Shown here piece by piece: positions 20,313 through 29,660 of a stretch of 64,000 nucleotides of DNA (its first letter is position 1; every line of letters starts with the position of its first letter). The DNA is from Alphaproteobacteria bacterium (GTDB lineage: Bacteria; Pseudomonadota; Alphaproteobacteria; Micropepsales; Micropepsaceae), in the NCBI GenBank assembly GCA_028871795.1, contig JAGWMG010000004.1, positions 1 through 64,000 of the forward strand, written 5' to 3'. Made by a program: the position numbers and the translations under genes. The notes under the pieces were generated by a model. That model made no database searches. It worked only from the letters and a program-made list of their open reading frames with translations, and had not been told where the DNA came from.

Positions 20313-20840
20313 ATGCTGGACGCGCTCCTGCGGAGATTGACCGAACCGGCGCTGGAAGCCGTGGCGCAGCGGTTTTCCGCGAACGCGCCCGCCTTCGCTT
20401 TCGCAGGCCTTGCGCTCGGGCTGGCCGCCTTGCCGGTCATCGCGATGCGGTTTTATCTCCCCGGTCTGGCGGCCGTCGTCGTCAGTCGGCCGATTGCCGG
20501 TCTGGCGGCCGCGGCCGGACGGCAATCGGGCCAAGGGGACGGGCTCGTGTCCGTCTTCGATGCGGTCTGCTTCGCCGGTGTGCCGTTTGCCTTCGCCCTG
20601 GCGGACCCTTCTCGGGCGCTGCCGGCGGTTTTCCTGATGTTCGGGTTGACGGCGCAATGGACAAGCGCATTAGCGCTGGGGCGTACCTGGCTCGGAAACT
20701 TCGAGATCCTTGTCGCCATCGCGATTGCGTGCATTTTTCCGGACCGGTTCGCGATTATCGCCTATGTACTAGGTGTCCTGTGCTTCGTCGCGGCAGGCGC
20801 GCGCATCGCCGCCCGAGTCGCTCAAAGGAGAACCAGATGA
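20313..20840 (+). CDS. Degenerate CDP-alcohol phosphatidyltransferase-like membrane protein
   Basis: 175 residues with five to six predicted helices. The fold and segments such as PFAFALADPSRALPAVFLM resemble alphaproteobacterial CDP-alcohol phosphatidyltransferases. The catalytic DG-AR-G-D-D motif is not intact: the region reads RPIAGLAAAAGRQ then GDGLVSVFDAVCF, so most of the metal-binding Asp residues are missing. Enzyme activity is therefore doubtful. Its TGA overlaps the ATG of the next gene (ATGA). Confidence 0.65.
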   Translation: MLDALLRRLTEPALEAVAQRFSANAPAFAFAGLALGLAALPVIAMRFYLPGLAAVVVSRPIAGLAAAAGRQSGQGDGLVSVFDAVCFAGVPFAFALADPSRALPAVFLMFGLTAQWTSALALGRTWLGNFEILVAIAIACIFPDRFAIIAYVLGVLCFVAAGARIAARVAQRRTR

Positions 20841-22054
20841 ACGTCGTCATTGTAGGTGCCGGGGTTGCCGGGCTTGGCATCGGATGGAAGTTGGCTAAAG
20901 CCGGCGCGAAGGTGAAGGTCCTTGAGCGCGCACAAGCGGGCAGCGGAGCGACGACGGCTTCCGGCGGCATGATCGCGGCCACCGCCGAACTTGGCCATTC
21001 CGAGACGCCCGAAGCGGCCTTCGCCCGGCGCGCCAACGAATTGTGGCCGGGCTTCGTCGCGGACGTCGAGGCGCAATCCGGCGTCTCCGTCGATTATCGG
21101 AAGAACGGCTCGCTGATGGCGGCGCTCAAGAGCGAACATCGCGGGCATTCTCACGGCGGCGAGCATCCCGCCGCGTCCGGTGGTCAGCCGAACCCGCATG
21201 CACAAGGCGCCGACATCGCCATGCTGACCGCAGAAGAGGCGCGCGCGATGGAGCCGATGCTGACGGAAGACGTCGCCGGAGCGCTGTGGGCCCCACACGA
21301 GGCAACGATCAACACCCATGCGTTGGTGCGGGCGCTAGTGACAGCGTTCGTGAAGGCCGGCGGCAAGCTCCTTATCAACGAAACCGCCGTTCTCGTCGAA
21401 ACCGAAGGCGGCCGTGCCATTGGCGTACGCACGCCGTTTGCGCTGCATCGTGCCGACGCCTGTGTGATCGCGGCGGGCGCCTGGACTTTCGGTGTGGAAG
21501 GGCTGCCGCCCGGTGCGCTTCCGCCGGTCATTCCCGTCAAAGGCGAGATTGTGGTCCTGACGCCGCCCGCGGGCGCCGTGTTGCCGAAGCACGTCGTCTG
21601 GGGCAACGAAATTTATGTCGTCCCGCGCGCCGACCGGCTACTGGTGGGCGCCACGGTGGAACGGGCCGGCTTCGACACTTCCAAGTCGCCAGAGGCTTAC
21701 CGGTGGCTGTTGCGGCAATCGACGGGGCTGATGCCGGCTTTGGAAGACTGGAATGTTGCCGAACATTGGGCCGGCTTGCGGCCCGCGACGCCTGACGGCT
21801 TGCCGGTGCTGGGTGCGACCGCCGTGGACGGACTTTATGTGGCGAGCGGCCAATACCGCAACGGCATCCTGTTTGCACCGGCGGTAGCGGAGGTCATGTC
21901 CCGTCTCATTCTGGAACGGGCCAACGACTTTCCCGCGTTCGATCCGAGGCGGTTCGACGGCTCCGCGCCGCACGTCCCCGCTTCGGTGAACGAGACGGCA
22001 CACAGAGCGCCGGGGAAGGATTCTGGGTTTCAGGAATGGCACACTGGTTTCTGA
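20837..22054 (+). CDS. FAD-dependent oxidoreductase, ThiO/glycine oxidase-like
   Basis: 405 residues. The FAD-binding Rossmann motif is VIVGAGVAGLGIGWKLAKAG (residues 4-23) and the DAO-family C-terminal motif is HWAGLRPATPDGLPVLG with YVASGQYRNGILFAPA. This resembles glycine oxidase ThiO, used for the thiazole of thiamine, but no thi gene is nearby. An unusual His-rich insertion with six His lies at residues 101-121. AAAGGAG precedes the ATG, which overlaps the upstream stop. Confidence 0.85.
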   Translation: MNVVIVGAGVAGLGIGWKLAKAGAKVKVLERAQAGSGATTASGGMIAATAELGHSETPEAAFARRANELWPGFVADVEAQSGVSVDYRKNGSLMAALKSEHRGHSHGGEHPAASGGQPNPHAQGADIAMLTAEEARAMEPMLTEDVAGALWAPHEATINTHALVRALVTAFVKAGGKLLINETAVLVETEGGRAIGVRTPFALHRADACVIAAGAWTFGVEGLPPGALPPVIPVKGEIVVLTPPAGAVLPKHVVWGNEIYVVPRADRLLVGATVERAGFDTSKSPEAYRWLLRQSTGLMPALEDWNVAEHWAGLRPATPDGLPVLGATAVDGLYVASGQYRNGILFAPAVAEVMSRLILERANDFPAFDPRRFDGSAPHVPASVNETAHRAPGKDSGFQEWHTGF

Positions 22055-23022
22055 TCGCGGGTATACTGTTGCTGGCGGCAGGCGGCGAAGCGGTCCTGCG
22101 CGGCGGCGTCGGAATCGCGCGGGTGGCGGGACTTTCGCCTGTCCTGATCGGATTGCTCGTCATCGCCACGGCCACTGCGGCGCCTGAACTTTTCGTATCG
22201 TTGCGTGCGGCCACAACCGGAGCACCCGACATCGCGCTCGGGACCATTATCGGCGGCAACATCTTCATGCTCTTGTTCGTGCTCGGATTTGGAGCGCTGA
22301 TCCGGCCGATGGCGTCGCCGCCGAAAGTCGTTCTGCGCGACGGCGGAGTGATGCTGGGGGCGTCTCTCGTCATCGTGTTTTTTGCATTGAACGGAGATCT
22401 CTCGCGGCGCGAAGGTTTGTTTCTGTTGCTTGGCTTCGTTGTCTATCTGGTTGCGACCTTGCTTACCGACTGGCGCCGGTCGGCCGATCATTCCGTGGCG
22501 CTGGCGCGTGCGCTAGCACGGTCGCGAAGCGAGCCGCCGCCTGTCGTAGGCGCGTTATTCCTTCTGCTGCTGGGCGTGATTTGTCTGGTGTTGGGTGCGC
22601 TCTTCACGGTCGACGGCAGCGTGGCGCTGGCGCGCACGTTGCACCTTCAGCAAACTTTTGTCGGGCTGACGGTCATCGCCTTCGGCACGTCGCTGCCCAA
22701 ACTGATCGCTACGCTGGTCGCCGCCGGACGCGGCGACACCGACGTCACCGTCGGACACTTGATCGGTGCCAACGTTTTCAACCTGCTGGGCGTGTTGGGG
22801 ATCACGGCGGTTGTTGCGCCGCTCGCCGTGTCACGGATGCTGGCTTCCGCCGATGTGTACGTGATGGCGGTGGCGAGCGCGGCCTTGCTTCCGCTGCTTG
22901 CGATGCGCTGGCGCCTGTCACGGCCGAGAGGCGGCTTGCTCGTGATTTGCTATGTCGGCTATTTTGCCTTCCTGGTTTGGCGCCAGGGGTTGTTGTCATT
23001 TTCCCTGCTCGGCATCGGATAG
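22036..23022 (+). CDS. Sodium/calcium exchanger family membrane protein
   Basis: 328 residues, about ten helices in two inverted alpha repeats as in the CaCA (YrbG-like) family. The first repeat has ATATAAPELFVSLRAA with the ion-binding Glu. In the second, the usual GTSLPE reads AFGTSLPKLIATLVAA, so a Lys replaces the key Glu, and the later GHLIGANVFNLLGV is normal. Ion specificity may be lost or changed. It overlaps the FAD oxidoreductase by 19 bp. Confidence 0.85.
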   Translation: MAHWFLIAGILLLAAGGEAVLRGGVGIARVAGLSPVLIGLLVIATATAAPELFVSLRAATTGAPDIALGTIIGGNIFMLLFVLGFGALIRPMASPPKVVLRDGGVMLGASLVIVFFALNGDLSRREGLFLLLGFVVYLVATLLTDWRRSADHSVALARALARSRSEPPPVVGALFLLLLGVICLVLGALFTVDGSVALARTLHLQQTFVGLTVIAFGTSLPKLIATLVAAGRGDTDVTVGHLIGANVFNLLGVLGITAVVAPLAVSRMLASADVYVMAVASAALLPLLAMRWRLSRPRGGLLVICYVGYFAFLVWRQGLLSFSLLGIG

Positions 23023-23061
23023 AGAGCGGTGCGGTAACCCGCACGCGAACGGACAGTCATA

Positions 23062-23463
23062 ATGGAATTCGATCTCGACCCGGATCTGACCGCCGCTTCG
23101 TCCTTCGTTGCGGATTGGCCTTTGTCGCGCGTATTGTTGATGAACGATGCACGCTTCCCCTGGCTGGTGTTGGTGCCGCGGCGTTCGGGTGCGCGCGAGA
23201 TCTTCGATTTGAGCGAAGAAGATCGCCTGACTCTAAGCCGGGAATATTGCCGCGCCGGTGAGCGCCTCAAAGCCCTCACACAGGCCTGGAAGATCAACAT
23301 CGCAGCCCTCGGCAATGCGGTAGCGCAGCTTCATGTCCATGTCATCGCGCGCAACCAGGACGATCCGGTATGGCCGTCCCCGGTCTGGAGCCGCGGCTAC
23401 GCCGTTCCCTATGAGCCCGCCGCGTTGGCCAAATTTTTAAGCCGCCTCGTTAACGGTCTTTAA
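23062..23463 (+). CDS. HIT domain protein
   Basis: 133 residues. Histidine-triad nucleotide hydrolase/transferase fold: FPWLVLVPRRSGAREIFDL and the triad region AVAQLHVHVIARNQDDP. The first His of the usual HxHxH triad is Gln and the catalytic central His is kept, a variant I recall from other proteobacterial HIT proteins. It lies 39 bp after the exchanger gene. Confidence 0.88.
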   Translation: MEFDLDPDLTAASSFVADWPLSRVLLMNDARFPWLVLVPRRSGAREIFDLSEEDRLTLSREYCRAGERLKALTQAWKINIAALGNAVAQLHVHVIARNQDDPVWPSPVWSRGYAVPYEPAALAKFLSRLVNGL

Positions 23464-23512
23464 CCATATTCGCCTGTAAGCTGGTTGCCGGTCCATTCGG
23501 GAGAACCCGAAC

Positions 23513-24340
23513 ATGTCGGCAGTAGCCATCAATCCTGCGAGCGAAAAGGCTACGGTTGTCGCCGCCCTGCAGCGCGCCAGTGCCATCACCGGCTCGGACT
23601 TCCATTATTTGCTGGGTACCGCGATGCGGGAGTCGAGCCTCAAGCCGCAAGCCCAGGCGGGCAGGTCGTCGGCGGCCGGCCTGTTCCAGTTCGTCGAACA
23701 AACATGGCTCGGGCTGGTCAAGGACTATGGCGCGAAGTACGGACTGAGCTCCTATGCGAGCGCTATCGGCAAAGGCGCGGACGGGCGCCTTCACCTCGAC
23801 AACGCCGCCGACCGCCAGGCCGTCCTCGCATTGCGGAACGATCCGCAGCTCTCCTCTCTTATGGCGGGCGAATACGCGCAGCAAACCAAGGCGGAAATGC
23901 AGAGTACGCTGGGACGCGACGTCTGCGGCGGCGAGCTTTATGCCGCGCATTTCCTAGGAGCGGATGCCGCCTGCCGTCTGATCCGGATGAACGGCTCTAC
24001 GCCGGGTGCCTCGGCGGCGAGCGTTTTTCCGCAAGCGGCCAGCGCCAACAGAAATGTCTTCTATCACGCCGATGGCACCGCCAAGACCATACGCGAGGTT
24101 TACGGCTGGGCGCTCAACCAGCCTTCGGTCGCGGTGCCGCAGACTCCGGTCGCGCCGCCGCCGCCCGGCCCGGTCACCTACGGCCCGGACTATTCCGGTC
24201 TGCTCGCGTCCCTGTGGACGCCCTCAAAGGGATTCTTCTCGATCGGTGAAGACGGCAACTCCGCCTTCCCCTTGACGCCGGGTATTCTGGACATCCTGTC
24301 GTCGGTCTCGCCAGTTGCGAAGGACGACAGCGGCTCGTAA
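23513..24340 (+). CDS. Lytic transglycosylase-like protein
   Basis: 275 residues. The SLT-type muramidase motifs are GTAMRESSLKPQAQ (catalytic Glu about residue 41) and SSAAGLFQFVEQTWL, followed by HFLGADAACRLI. The C-terminal third is Pro-rich (VAPPPPGPVTYGP). No signal peptide is evident, so export may use another route. The family cleaves peptidoglycan to make 1,6-anhydro ends. Confidence 0.82.
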   Translation: MSAVAINPASEKATVVAALQRASAITGSDFHYLLGTAMRESSLKPQAQAGRSSAAGLFQFVEQTWLGLVKDYGAKYGLSSYASAIGKGADGRLHLDNAADRQAVLALRNDPQLSSLMAGEYAQQTKAEMQSTLGRDVCGGELYAAHFLGADAACRLIRMNGSTPGASAASVFPQAASANRNVFYHADGTAKTIREVYGWALNQPSVAVPQTPVAPPPPGPVTYGPDYSGLLASLWTPSKGFFSIGEDGNSAFPLTPGILDILSSVSPVAKDDSGS

Positions 24341-24364
24341 GGGTTCCCTGCAAAGGGGTGTCAC

Positions 24365-25492
24365 TTGCGCGCCGCGTTCCTATCCATCTGGGCGATTCTG
24401 GTTTCCGTCGGATTCTTGCAGATCGCCAACGGACTGCAGACCGACATCATCGGTATGCGCGCCGGCCTGGAAGCGTTCCCCGCCTGGACCGTCGGCTTGA
24501 TGATGGCCGCGTATTATGTCGGCTACTCTTTGTCGGCGCTGGCCGGACACGCCGTGATCGGGAAGATCGGCCATGGGCGCACGATCGTCGTCTGCGCGCT
24601 GGTTGCCGCGGCGGTCATTGTGGCGCATCCCATGGTGGTGACGCCGACGCTTTGGACCGGCTACCGATTTGTCTCCGGTTTTGCCTTGTCGCTGATCTAT
24701 GTCGCCTACGAGAGCTGGATCAACGAACGCGTTCCCAACGCGCTGCGCGGCCGAGTCTTCGCCACATATCTGGTCGTGCAAATGGCCTCGATGACGCTGG
24801 CGCAAGCACTGTTGACGCTCGGCGATCCCAGGACAGCCGGATTGTTTCTTCTTTCCGGCGGCGTGTTCGTGCTGGCGGCGTTCCCGGGTGTGACTCTGCG
24901 TTCCACGTTGCATACCGATGCGCCGCCCGCACCGCTCAACATTTTCCGGTTGTTTCGCCTGTCGCCATTGGGTGCGACGGCGACGGTCCTTGCCGGCGTG
25001 TCCTGGGCCGTCATCTTCGCCTTCGGACCGGTTTACGCCCAGCGCGCCGGCTTTTCCGTGGCGGGCGTCGGTCTGTTCATCGGATTGGCGATGGCGACGG
25101 GCTGCATCATGCAGTTTCCCCTCGGCTGGCTGTCGGACATGGCCGGACGGCGGCCGGTGATCGCCTTGACCTTCGCGATGGGTCTGGCGGCATCGCTATT
25201 CGGCGTCTGGGCCACGCATCGCGGCTTGACAGCGAACCTCGTCGCGGCCGCACTCGCGGGCAGCTTCATCTTTCCGATTTATGGAATTTCCGTTGCACAT
25301 GTGAACGACGTTATCGCCTCGCAGGCGCGCGTCGCCGCAGCGGCGGGATTGGTTCTGCTGTTCGGGATCGGCTCGATCTTCGGGCCGCTGTTGTGCGGCT
25401 GGGCGACCACGCTGCTTGGCCCCGTCGGATTTTTCACCATCCTCGCCGTCACAATGGCTACCGGCGTGGCAACGACCGCGGCTGCGCGGTAG
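24365..25492 (+). CDS. Major facilitator superfamily transporter
   Basis: 375 residues, about twelve membrane helices. The MFS motif between helices 8 and 9 is GWLSDMAGRRPVIA. N-terminal WAILVSVGFLQIANGLQTDI and IYVAYESWINERVPNALRGR resemble the YcaD-like branch of MFS proteins. TTG start at 24365 after an AAAGGGG ribosome site. The substrate is unknown. Confidence 0.88.
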   Translation: MRAAFLSIWAILVSVGFLQIANGLQTDIIGMRAGLEAFPAWTVGLMMAAYYVGYSLSALAGHAVIGKIGHGRTIVVCALVAAAVIVAHPMVVTPTLWTGYRFVSGFALSLIYVAYESWINERVPNALRGRVFATYLVVQMASMTLAQALLTLGDPRTAGLFLLSGGVFVLAAFPGVTLRSTLHTDAPPAPLNIFRLFRLSPLGATATVLAGVSWAVIFAFGPVYAQRAGFSVAGVGLFIGLAMATGCIMQFPLGWLSDMAGRRPVIALTFAMGLAASLFGVWATHRGLTANLVAAALAGSFIFPIYGISVAHVNDVIASQARVAAAAGLVLLFGIGSIFGPLLCGWATTLLGPVGFFTILAVTMATGVATTAAAR

Positions 25493-25531
25493 CGGTATCG
25501 GAACAATTCGCAGCTTACCCGGGGCGCCCGT

Positions 25532-26029
25532 TCAGCCCTTGTGCGTGACGTATGCGACGGCTTTCACCACCCGCGCTTCCAGCTCCTCGACCAGGGTCAA
25601 CGTCGTTAGGTCCGAAATGTCCTTGATCTTGTCGCGATGGATGACGCGGATCGCGTTGACATGCGCGTCCGCGAGTTGAAGCGGCACGGCGTCGTGCGAC
25701 TCCAGCGCGTCCATCAGTTTGCAGAGCGAAGCCGCGACGCGCGCGATCAGCGGAAACTCGAATGTCGTCGCCTGGCCTTTGAGATCGTGGCTGGCCCGAA
25801 AGAGGTCGCCCGCGCAGGCGGCACTTTTGTTCGCGACGAAGGCGTCATATGCCTCACCGAGCCGCGCGATGTCCTTGGCGATCCAGTCGGAGAATTCGAC
25901 CTTGAGAGTTTCCATAGCCGCTTCCGCGCGATTGATGGCCGCCATGTCCAAGCCAGCAAAGGTTCCGCCGACTTTTGCCTTCAGCATGTTGGGCGGCATG
26001 AAGAGTTCGATTGGCTGTTCTTTCGGCAT
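25532..26029 (-). CDS. Hpt-like phosphotransfer protein
   Basis: 165 residues, all helical. The phosphotransfer signature is ASHDLKGQATTFEFPLIARV (about residues 83-102) with the phosphorylatable His in HDLKGQ. It starts 18 bp after the response regulator gene on the same strand, so the two are probably co-transcribed and could be partners in a phosphorelay. No histidine kinase is nearby. Confidence 0.82.
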   Translation of the reverse strand: MPKEQPIELFMPPNMLKAKVGGTFAGLDMAAINRAEAAMETLKVEFSDWIAKDIARLGEAYDAFVANKSAACAGDLFRASHDLKGQATTFEFPLIARVAASLCKLMDALESHDAVPLQLADAHVNAIRVIHRDKIKDISDLTTLTLVEELEARVVKAVAYVTHKG

Positions 26030-26047
26030 GTTGTCCCCATCCGTCCC

Positions 26048-26584
26048 TTACTTGCTTGCGGCGACCGGCGAGTCGTCGAGCGCCGTCGTCCCTTCGGCAC
26101 CCGTGCGTCGTTCTGGCCCGCGGTATTCGTCGTTCGGGCGGCGGCGCCGGCACGGCCCGAAATAACTCTTGGTGCGCACAAAGGGGCGCGGATGTTCGAT
26201 CACCGAGATCAATCTTGTGAATATCGCCTTGACCGAAACGGGTTTGGCGAGGAATTCGTTGACGCCCGCGTCGCGCGCTTGGCGTACGTGGTCGACGTGC
26301 GTGTGGCCGGTCAGCATGATGATCGGCAGGAAAGGATTGGGCGAATTCGGCGATGTCCTCACCATGCGGGCGAATTCGAGTCCGTTCATGCCATCCATCT
26401 GCCAGTCGAGCAGGATCACGTCGGGGTTGGCGTCGCGCAAGATCGCCCAGGCGCGTTCGCCGTCGGAGGCTTCGAAGATTTGAATTGCGCCGAACGCCTG
26501 CAATATCGTCACGACCAGCTTTCGCATGTGCTGGTTGTCGTCCACGACGAGTATTTTCAGCCTGTCGAAGCGATAGCCGTTCAT
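26048..26584 (-). CDS. Single-domain response regulator
   Basis: 178 residues from ATG 26584. The receiver domain shows LKILVVDDNQHMRKLV (acidic pair), the phospho-acceptor Asp in VILLDWQMDGMNG, the MLTGHT switch Thr and the KPV Lys. The last 50 residues are basic and have no output domain (RRRRPNDEYRGPERRTG). This matches CheY/DivK-like or VpdD-type alphaproteobacterial regulators. The Hpt gene follows. Confidence 0.9.
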   Translation of the reverse strand: MNGYRFDRLKILVVDDNQHMRKLVVTILQAFGAIQIFEASDGERAWAILRDANPDVILLDWQMDGMNGLEFARMVRTSPNSPNPFLPIIMLTGHTHVDHVRQARDAGVNEFLAKPVSVKAIFTRLISVIEHPRPFVRTKSYFGPCRRRRPNDEYRGPERRTGAEGTTALDDSPVAASK

Positions 26585-26666
26585 TGTCCGTCCATCGACG
26601 CCAAATGAGCGCCCGCGAACAGACAGGTTACTTAACGCCACTTAATGCCGCGTGAAGCCGGAAAGC

Positions 26667-27428
26667 TTAATCGGAAAACTGCTCGGTAAGGATTCGTTCA
26701 TCGAGATTGCGCCCGTTGTCGAACAGCATGACCATCGAGATCGTAGCGTCCTGTGCGACGTCGACCGAAGTCACGTTCCGGACTTCCAGCCCGTCGGCCA
26801 CGGCACTGACCGGCCGCTTCTGCGTCTCCAGGACTTCGAAGCGCACACGCGCGCGATGCGGCAGCAGCGCTCCGCGCCAGCGCCGCGGCCTGAAGGCGCT
26901 GATGGGAGTCAAGGCCAAGAGGGCGGAGTCGATGGGCAGGATCGGACCATGCGCGGATAAATTGTAGGCGGTGCTGCCGGCTGGCGTGGCCACGAGCGCG
27001 CCGTCGCAGATCAGCTCGGCCATGCGCACCTTGCCGTCGACCAGGATGCGCAACTTGGTGGCTTGCCGGGTCTGACGCAAAAGCGAGACTTCGTTGAATG
27101 CGAGCGCGTCCACGCATTGATCCGCGGTGTTGGCGCGCATGCGCAGCGGATGGACCGTCGCCTGTTCAGCCCTCGCCAGGCGATCCGTCAGATCGGCTTC
27201 GTTGTATTCGTTCATCAGAAAGCCGACCGTGCCGAAATTCATTCCGTAGATAGGCTTGGAGCGCTCGAGAAAGGTGTGAAGCGTCTGCAGCATGAAGCCG
27301 TCGCCGCCAAGCGCGACGATGACGTCCGCCTTGTCCGGACCGGCGTCGTCATATTGCTGGCGCAAATTCGCCAGCGCGGCTTGGCCTTCGGGCACGGGCG
27401 TGGCAACGAAATGAAGCCTAGGCGCCAA
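26667..27428 (-). CDS. nadK: NAD kinase
   Basis: 253 residues. It phosphorylates NAD to NADP. The GGDG motif ([15 protein letters not shown], about 40-54), the [14 protein letters not shown] loop and the [16 protein letters not shown] motif are all present. TTG start at 27428 with GGGAGG 5 bp upstream; it begins 1 bp after the moaA stop, indicating one transcript. Confidence 0.95.
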   Translation of the reverse strand: MAPRLHFVATPVPEGQAALANLRQQYDDAGPDKADVIVALGGDGFMLQTLHTFLERSKPIYGMNFGTVGFLMNEYNEADLTDRLARAEQATVHPLRMRANTADQCVDALAFNEVSLLRQTRQATKLRILVDGKVRMAELICDGALVATPAGSTAYNLSAHGPILPIDSALLALTPISAFRPRRWRGALLPHRARVRFEVLETQKRPVSAVADGLEVRNVTSVDVAQDATISMVMLFDNGRNLDERILTEQFSD

Positions 27429-27429
27429 A

Positions 27430-28419
27430 TCAACCTCCCGTCATAGACATCGCGCGCGCAACGGCAGGAGCGGAGTGGCGGCGGTCGATCATAAAATCGT
27501 GGCCTTTTGGCTTGCGTGCAATGGCGGCGTCTATGGCTTCGTCCAGCATCCTGTCGTCCGCGGATGTGCGCAAGGGACTGCGCAAATCGGCCGCATCCTC
27601 CTGGCCCAGGCACATGAACAGCGTGCCTGTGCAGGTCAAGCGGACGCGGTTGCAGCTTTCGCAGAAATTATGGGTGAGGGGCGTGATGAATCCCAGCCGG
27701 CCGCCGGTTTCCGCCACGCGGACATAGCGCGCCGGCCCGCCGGTTCTGTATGCGGTGTCCTCGAAGGTGAAACGCTGCGCCAATTTCGCGCGCACCATGG
27801 ACAGCGGCAGAAATTGTGCCAGCCGGTCGTCATCGATTCCGCCCATCGGCATCGTTTCGATCAGGGTCAAATCCATGCCGTGCCCGTGCGCCCAGCCGAT
27901 CAGGTCGGCGAACTCACCATCGTTGACGTCCTTCAACGCGACCGTGTTGATCTTGATTTTTAATCCCGCCTCCAAAGCCGCATCGATGCCGGCGAGCACT
28001 TTTCCGACTTCGCCCCAGCGGGTGATGGCGCGGAACTTGTCGGGATCGCGCGTATCGAGCGAGACATTGATCCGCCTGACGCCCGCCGCGTACAGCGGTT
28101 TGGCGAAGCGGACGAGTTGGCTGCCGTTGGTCGTGAGCGTCAGCTCCTTGAGCCCGCCCGCGCCGATCCAGCCGCCCAGCCGCTCGATCAGCCGGATCGC
28201 GCCTCGCCGCACAAGCGGTTCGCCGCCCGTGATGCGAATCCGTTCCACCCCTTTGCGCATGAATGCGGCGCAGACGCGCGCGGTCTCCTCCAGCGTCAAG
28301 ATCTCAGTCTTGGGCAGAAACTCGGGTTGCTCCGCCATACAGTAAACGCAGCGGAAGTCGCAGCGGTCCGTCAGCGAGACTCGCAAATAGGTGATATGGC
28401 GGCCGAAAGGGTCGATCAT
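27430..28419 (-). CDS. moaA: GTP 3',8-cyclase MoaA (molybdenum cofactor synthesis)
   Basis: 329 residues. Radical SAM enzyme that starts molybdopterin synthesis. The first 4Fe-4S cluster motif is CDFRCVYC (near residue 20), the second is [20 protein letters not shown] in the C-terminal part, and the protein ends with the GG dipeptide needed for activity. ATG 28419 gives the conserved [20 protein letters not shown]; the frame upstream is unrelated. A molybdenum hydroxylase is encoded 3 kb away. Confidence 0.95.
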   Translation of the reverse strand: MIDPFGRHITYLRVSLTDRCDFRCVYCMAEQPEFLPKTEILTLEETARVCAAFMRKGVERIRITGGEPLVRRGAIRLIERLGGWIGAGGLKELTLTTNGSQLVRFAKPLYAAGVRRINVSLDTRDPDKFRAITRWGEVGKVLAGIDAALEAGLKIKINTVALKDVNDGEFADLIGWAHGHGMDLTLIETMPMGGIDDDRLAQFLPLSMVRAKLAQRFTFEDTAYRTGGPARYVRVAETGGRLGFITPLTHNFCESCNRVRLTCTGTLFMCLGQEDAADLRSPLRTSADDRMLDEAIDAAIARKPKGHDFMIDRRHSAPAVARAMSMTGG

Positions 28420-28460
28420 GCCGGGTAGCCTAGCAGAGGCGTCGCGGCGAGAAATAGCCC

Positions 28461-29525
28461 CTAATGCGGGCGAAGTTCGGCCATCGCGTCGGGCTTGTTG
28501 AAGGTGTTGAACACGGCCTCGACTTCGCCCATGTCGGTGGCGGACAGGACCGGCCGCATCTTGCGGGCCTGGCGAGAGAGGTTGAACACGGTGGCGAAGA
28601 CGCAACGATCGATGCCGACGGCGCGACAGGCAAGGGCTACGGGCTTCGGACCTTTTTCGTAAAAGATCGGCCGCAGTTCCGTCAGTTGCAGGTCGAGCAT
28701 GCGGGCCAGCGCCAGATCGAACAAGTCGATCTGTCCCTGGTGCAGGACCCTGAGCAGGAAACCGGCCTTGAGCTGACCGGCATTGGCAAGCTTGTCAACG
28801 AGCTTCTGGGCACCTTCCGAGGGCGGGGTCTTGGGAACCGCCGGTTCGCTTTTCACGACCGCCTCGGCACGGTCGAATGCGGCATCCAGCCGTGCCGGCT
28901 CCATCTTGTAATTCTTGCTGATATAGGTCCTGAGCGCGTCGGACACCCAGTCGCACATTCGGACGGCGAGTTCCGAGGGAAGATCGTTGCGGTGTGCGAG
29001 CGGGTCTTGGAGGCTGGCCACATGCCGGGACTTTTCGACCAGCCCTTCAAAGGTCGTCGACGATATTTTGGCCGTCGTGTTGCGGACCAGCGCGATCAGC
29101 ACGCTTTCTGCTTCGCACTGCGCCAACGCTTCGGTTACCGGTTCGCTGATGTTCTGGCGCGACGCGACCGCTTCCTGATGGCCGACATCGCACTCCACGA
29201 CCATTCTCAACACATCGGTGTCGGTGAGCAGCGGACTGCGCAGGATGATCGGTCTGGCGACTTCGATCTTGTCGTCGGCCAGGAGCAGGATCAGTTCGTG
29301 CGGCGCTGTTGTGTCCTCTGCCAGGCGTTCGGCCAGCGCAATCCGGATGGCCATCTCGACATCGCTCGTGAGGCGGCGGAGGATGTCCTGCATCAATTCG
29401 CGCTCGCGCTCGCTCAGATGCGCGCCCTGGACGCGATAAAGGGAGGCAACAGCAAGGAAAATCTCCTCGCGCGTCGTGTCCTGCGGATTGGCGGCCAGCT
29501 GGGCCAGCCGTCCCATATCGCTCAT
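28461..29525 (-). CDS. DUF2336 protein
   Basis: 354 residues from ATG 29525, chosen because DUF2336 proteins begin close to the L-A-x-L motif ([15 protein letters not shown]); the frame extends to a TTG at 29603. The protein is alpha-helical with repeats resembling HEAT-like units ([20 protein letters not shown], then [13 protein letters not shown]). The family is restricted mainly to Alphaproteobacteria; some members relate to cell-cycle or stress signalling. It heads the minus-strand run toward moaA. Confidence 0.85.
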   Translation of the reverse strand: MSDMGRLAQLAANPQDTTREEIFLAVASLYRVQGAHLSERERELMQDILRRLTSDVEMAIRIALAERLAEDTTAPHELILLLADDKIEVARPIILRSPLLTDTDVLRMVVECDVGHQEAVASRQNISEPVTEALAQCEAESVLIALVRNTTAKISSTTFEGLVEKSRHVASLQDPLAHRNDLPSELAVRMCDWVSDALRTYISKNYKMEPARLDAAFDRAEAVVKSEPAVPKTPPSEGAQKLVDKLANAGQLKAGFLLRVLHQGQIDLFDLALARMLDLQLTELRPIFYEKGPKPVALACRAVGIDRCVFATVFNLSRQARKMRPVLSATDMGEVEAVFNTFNKPDAMAELRPH

Positions 29526-29660
29526 ATCCCGCGCGGTCAGTGCCACTTCATTCCCTCGCTGAAAGGCGGCATTCCGTTGCAGCCACTCCAACAGCAGTAG
29601 CAAAATGGCGTTAACAGCGTGTTAATCTAGTTTTCGCGGCAGACAGAACGGTTTGCGGAC

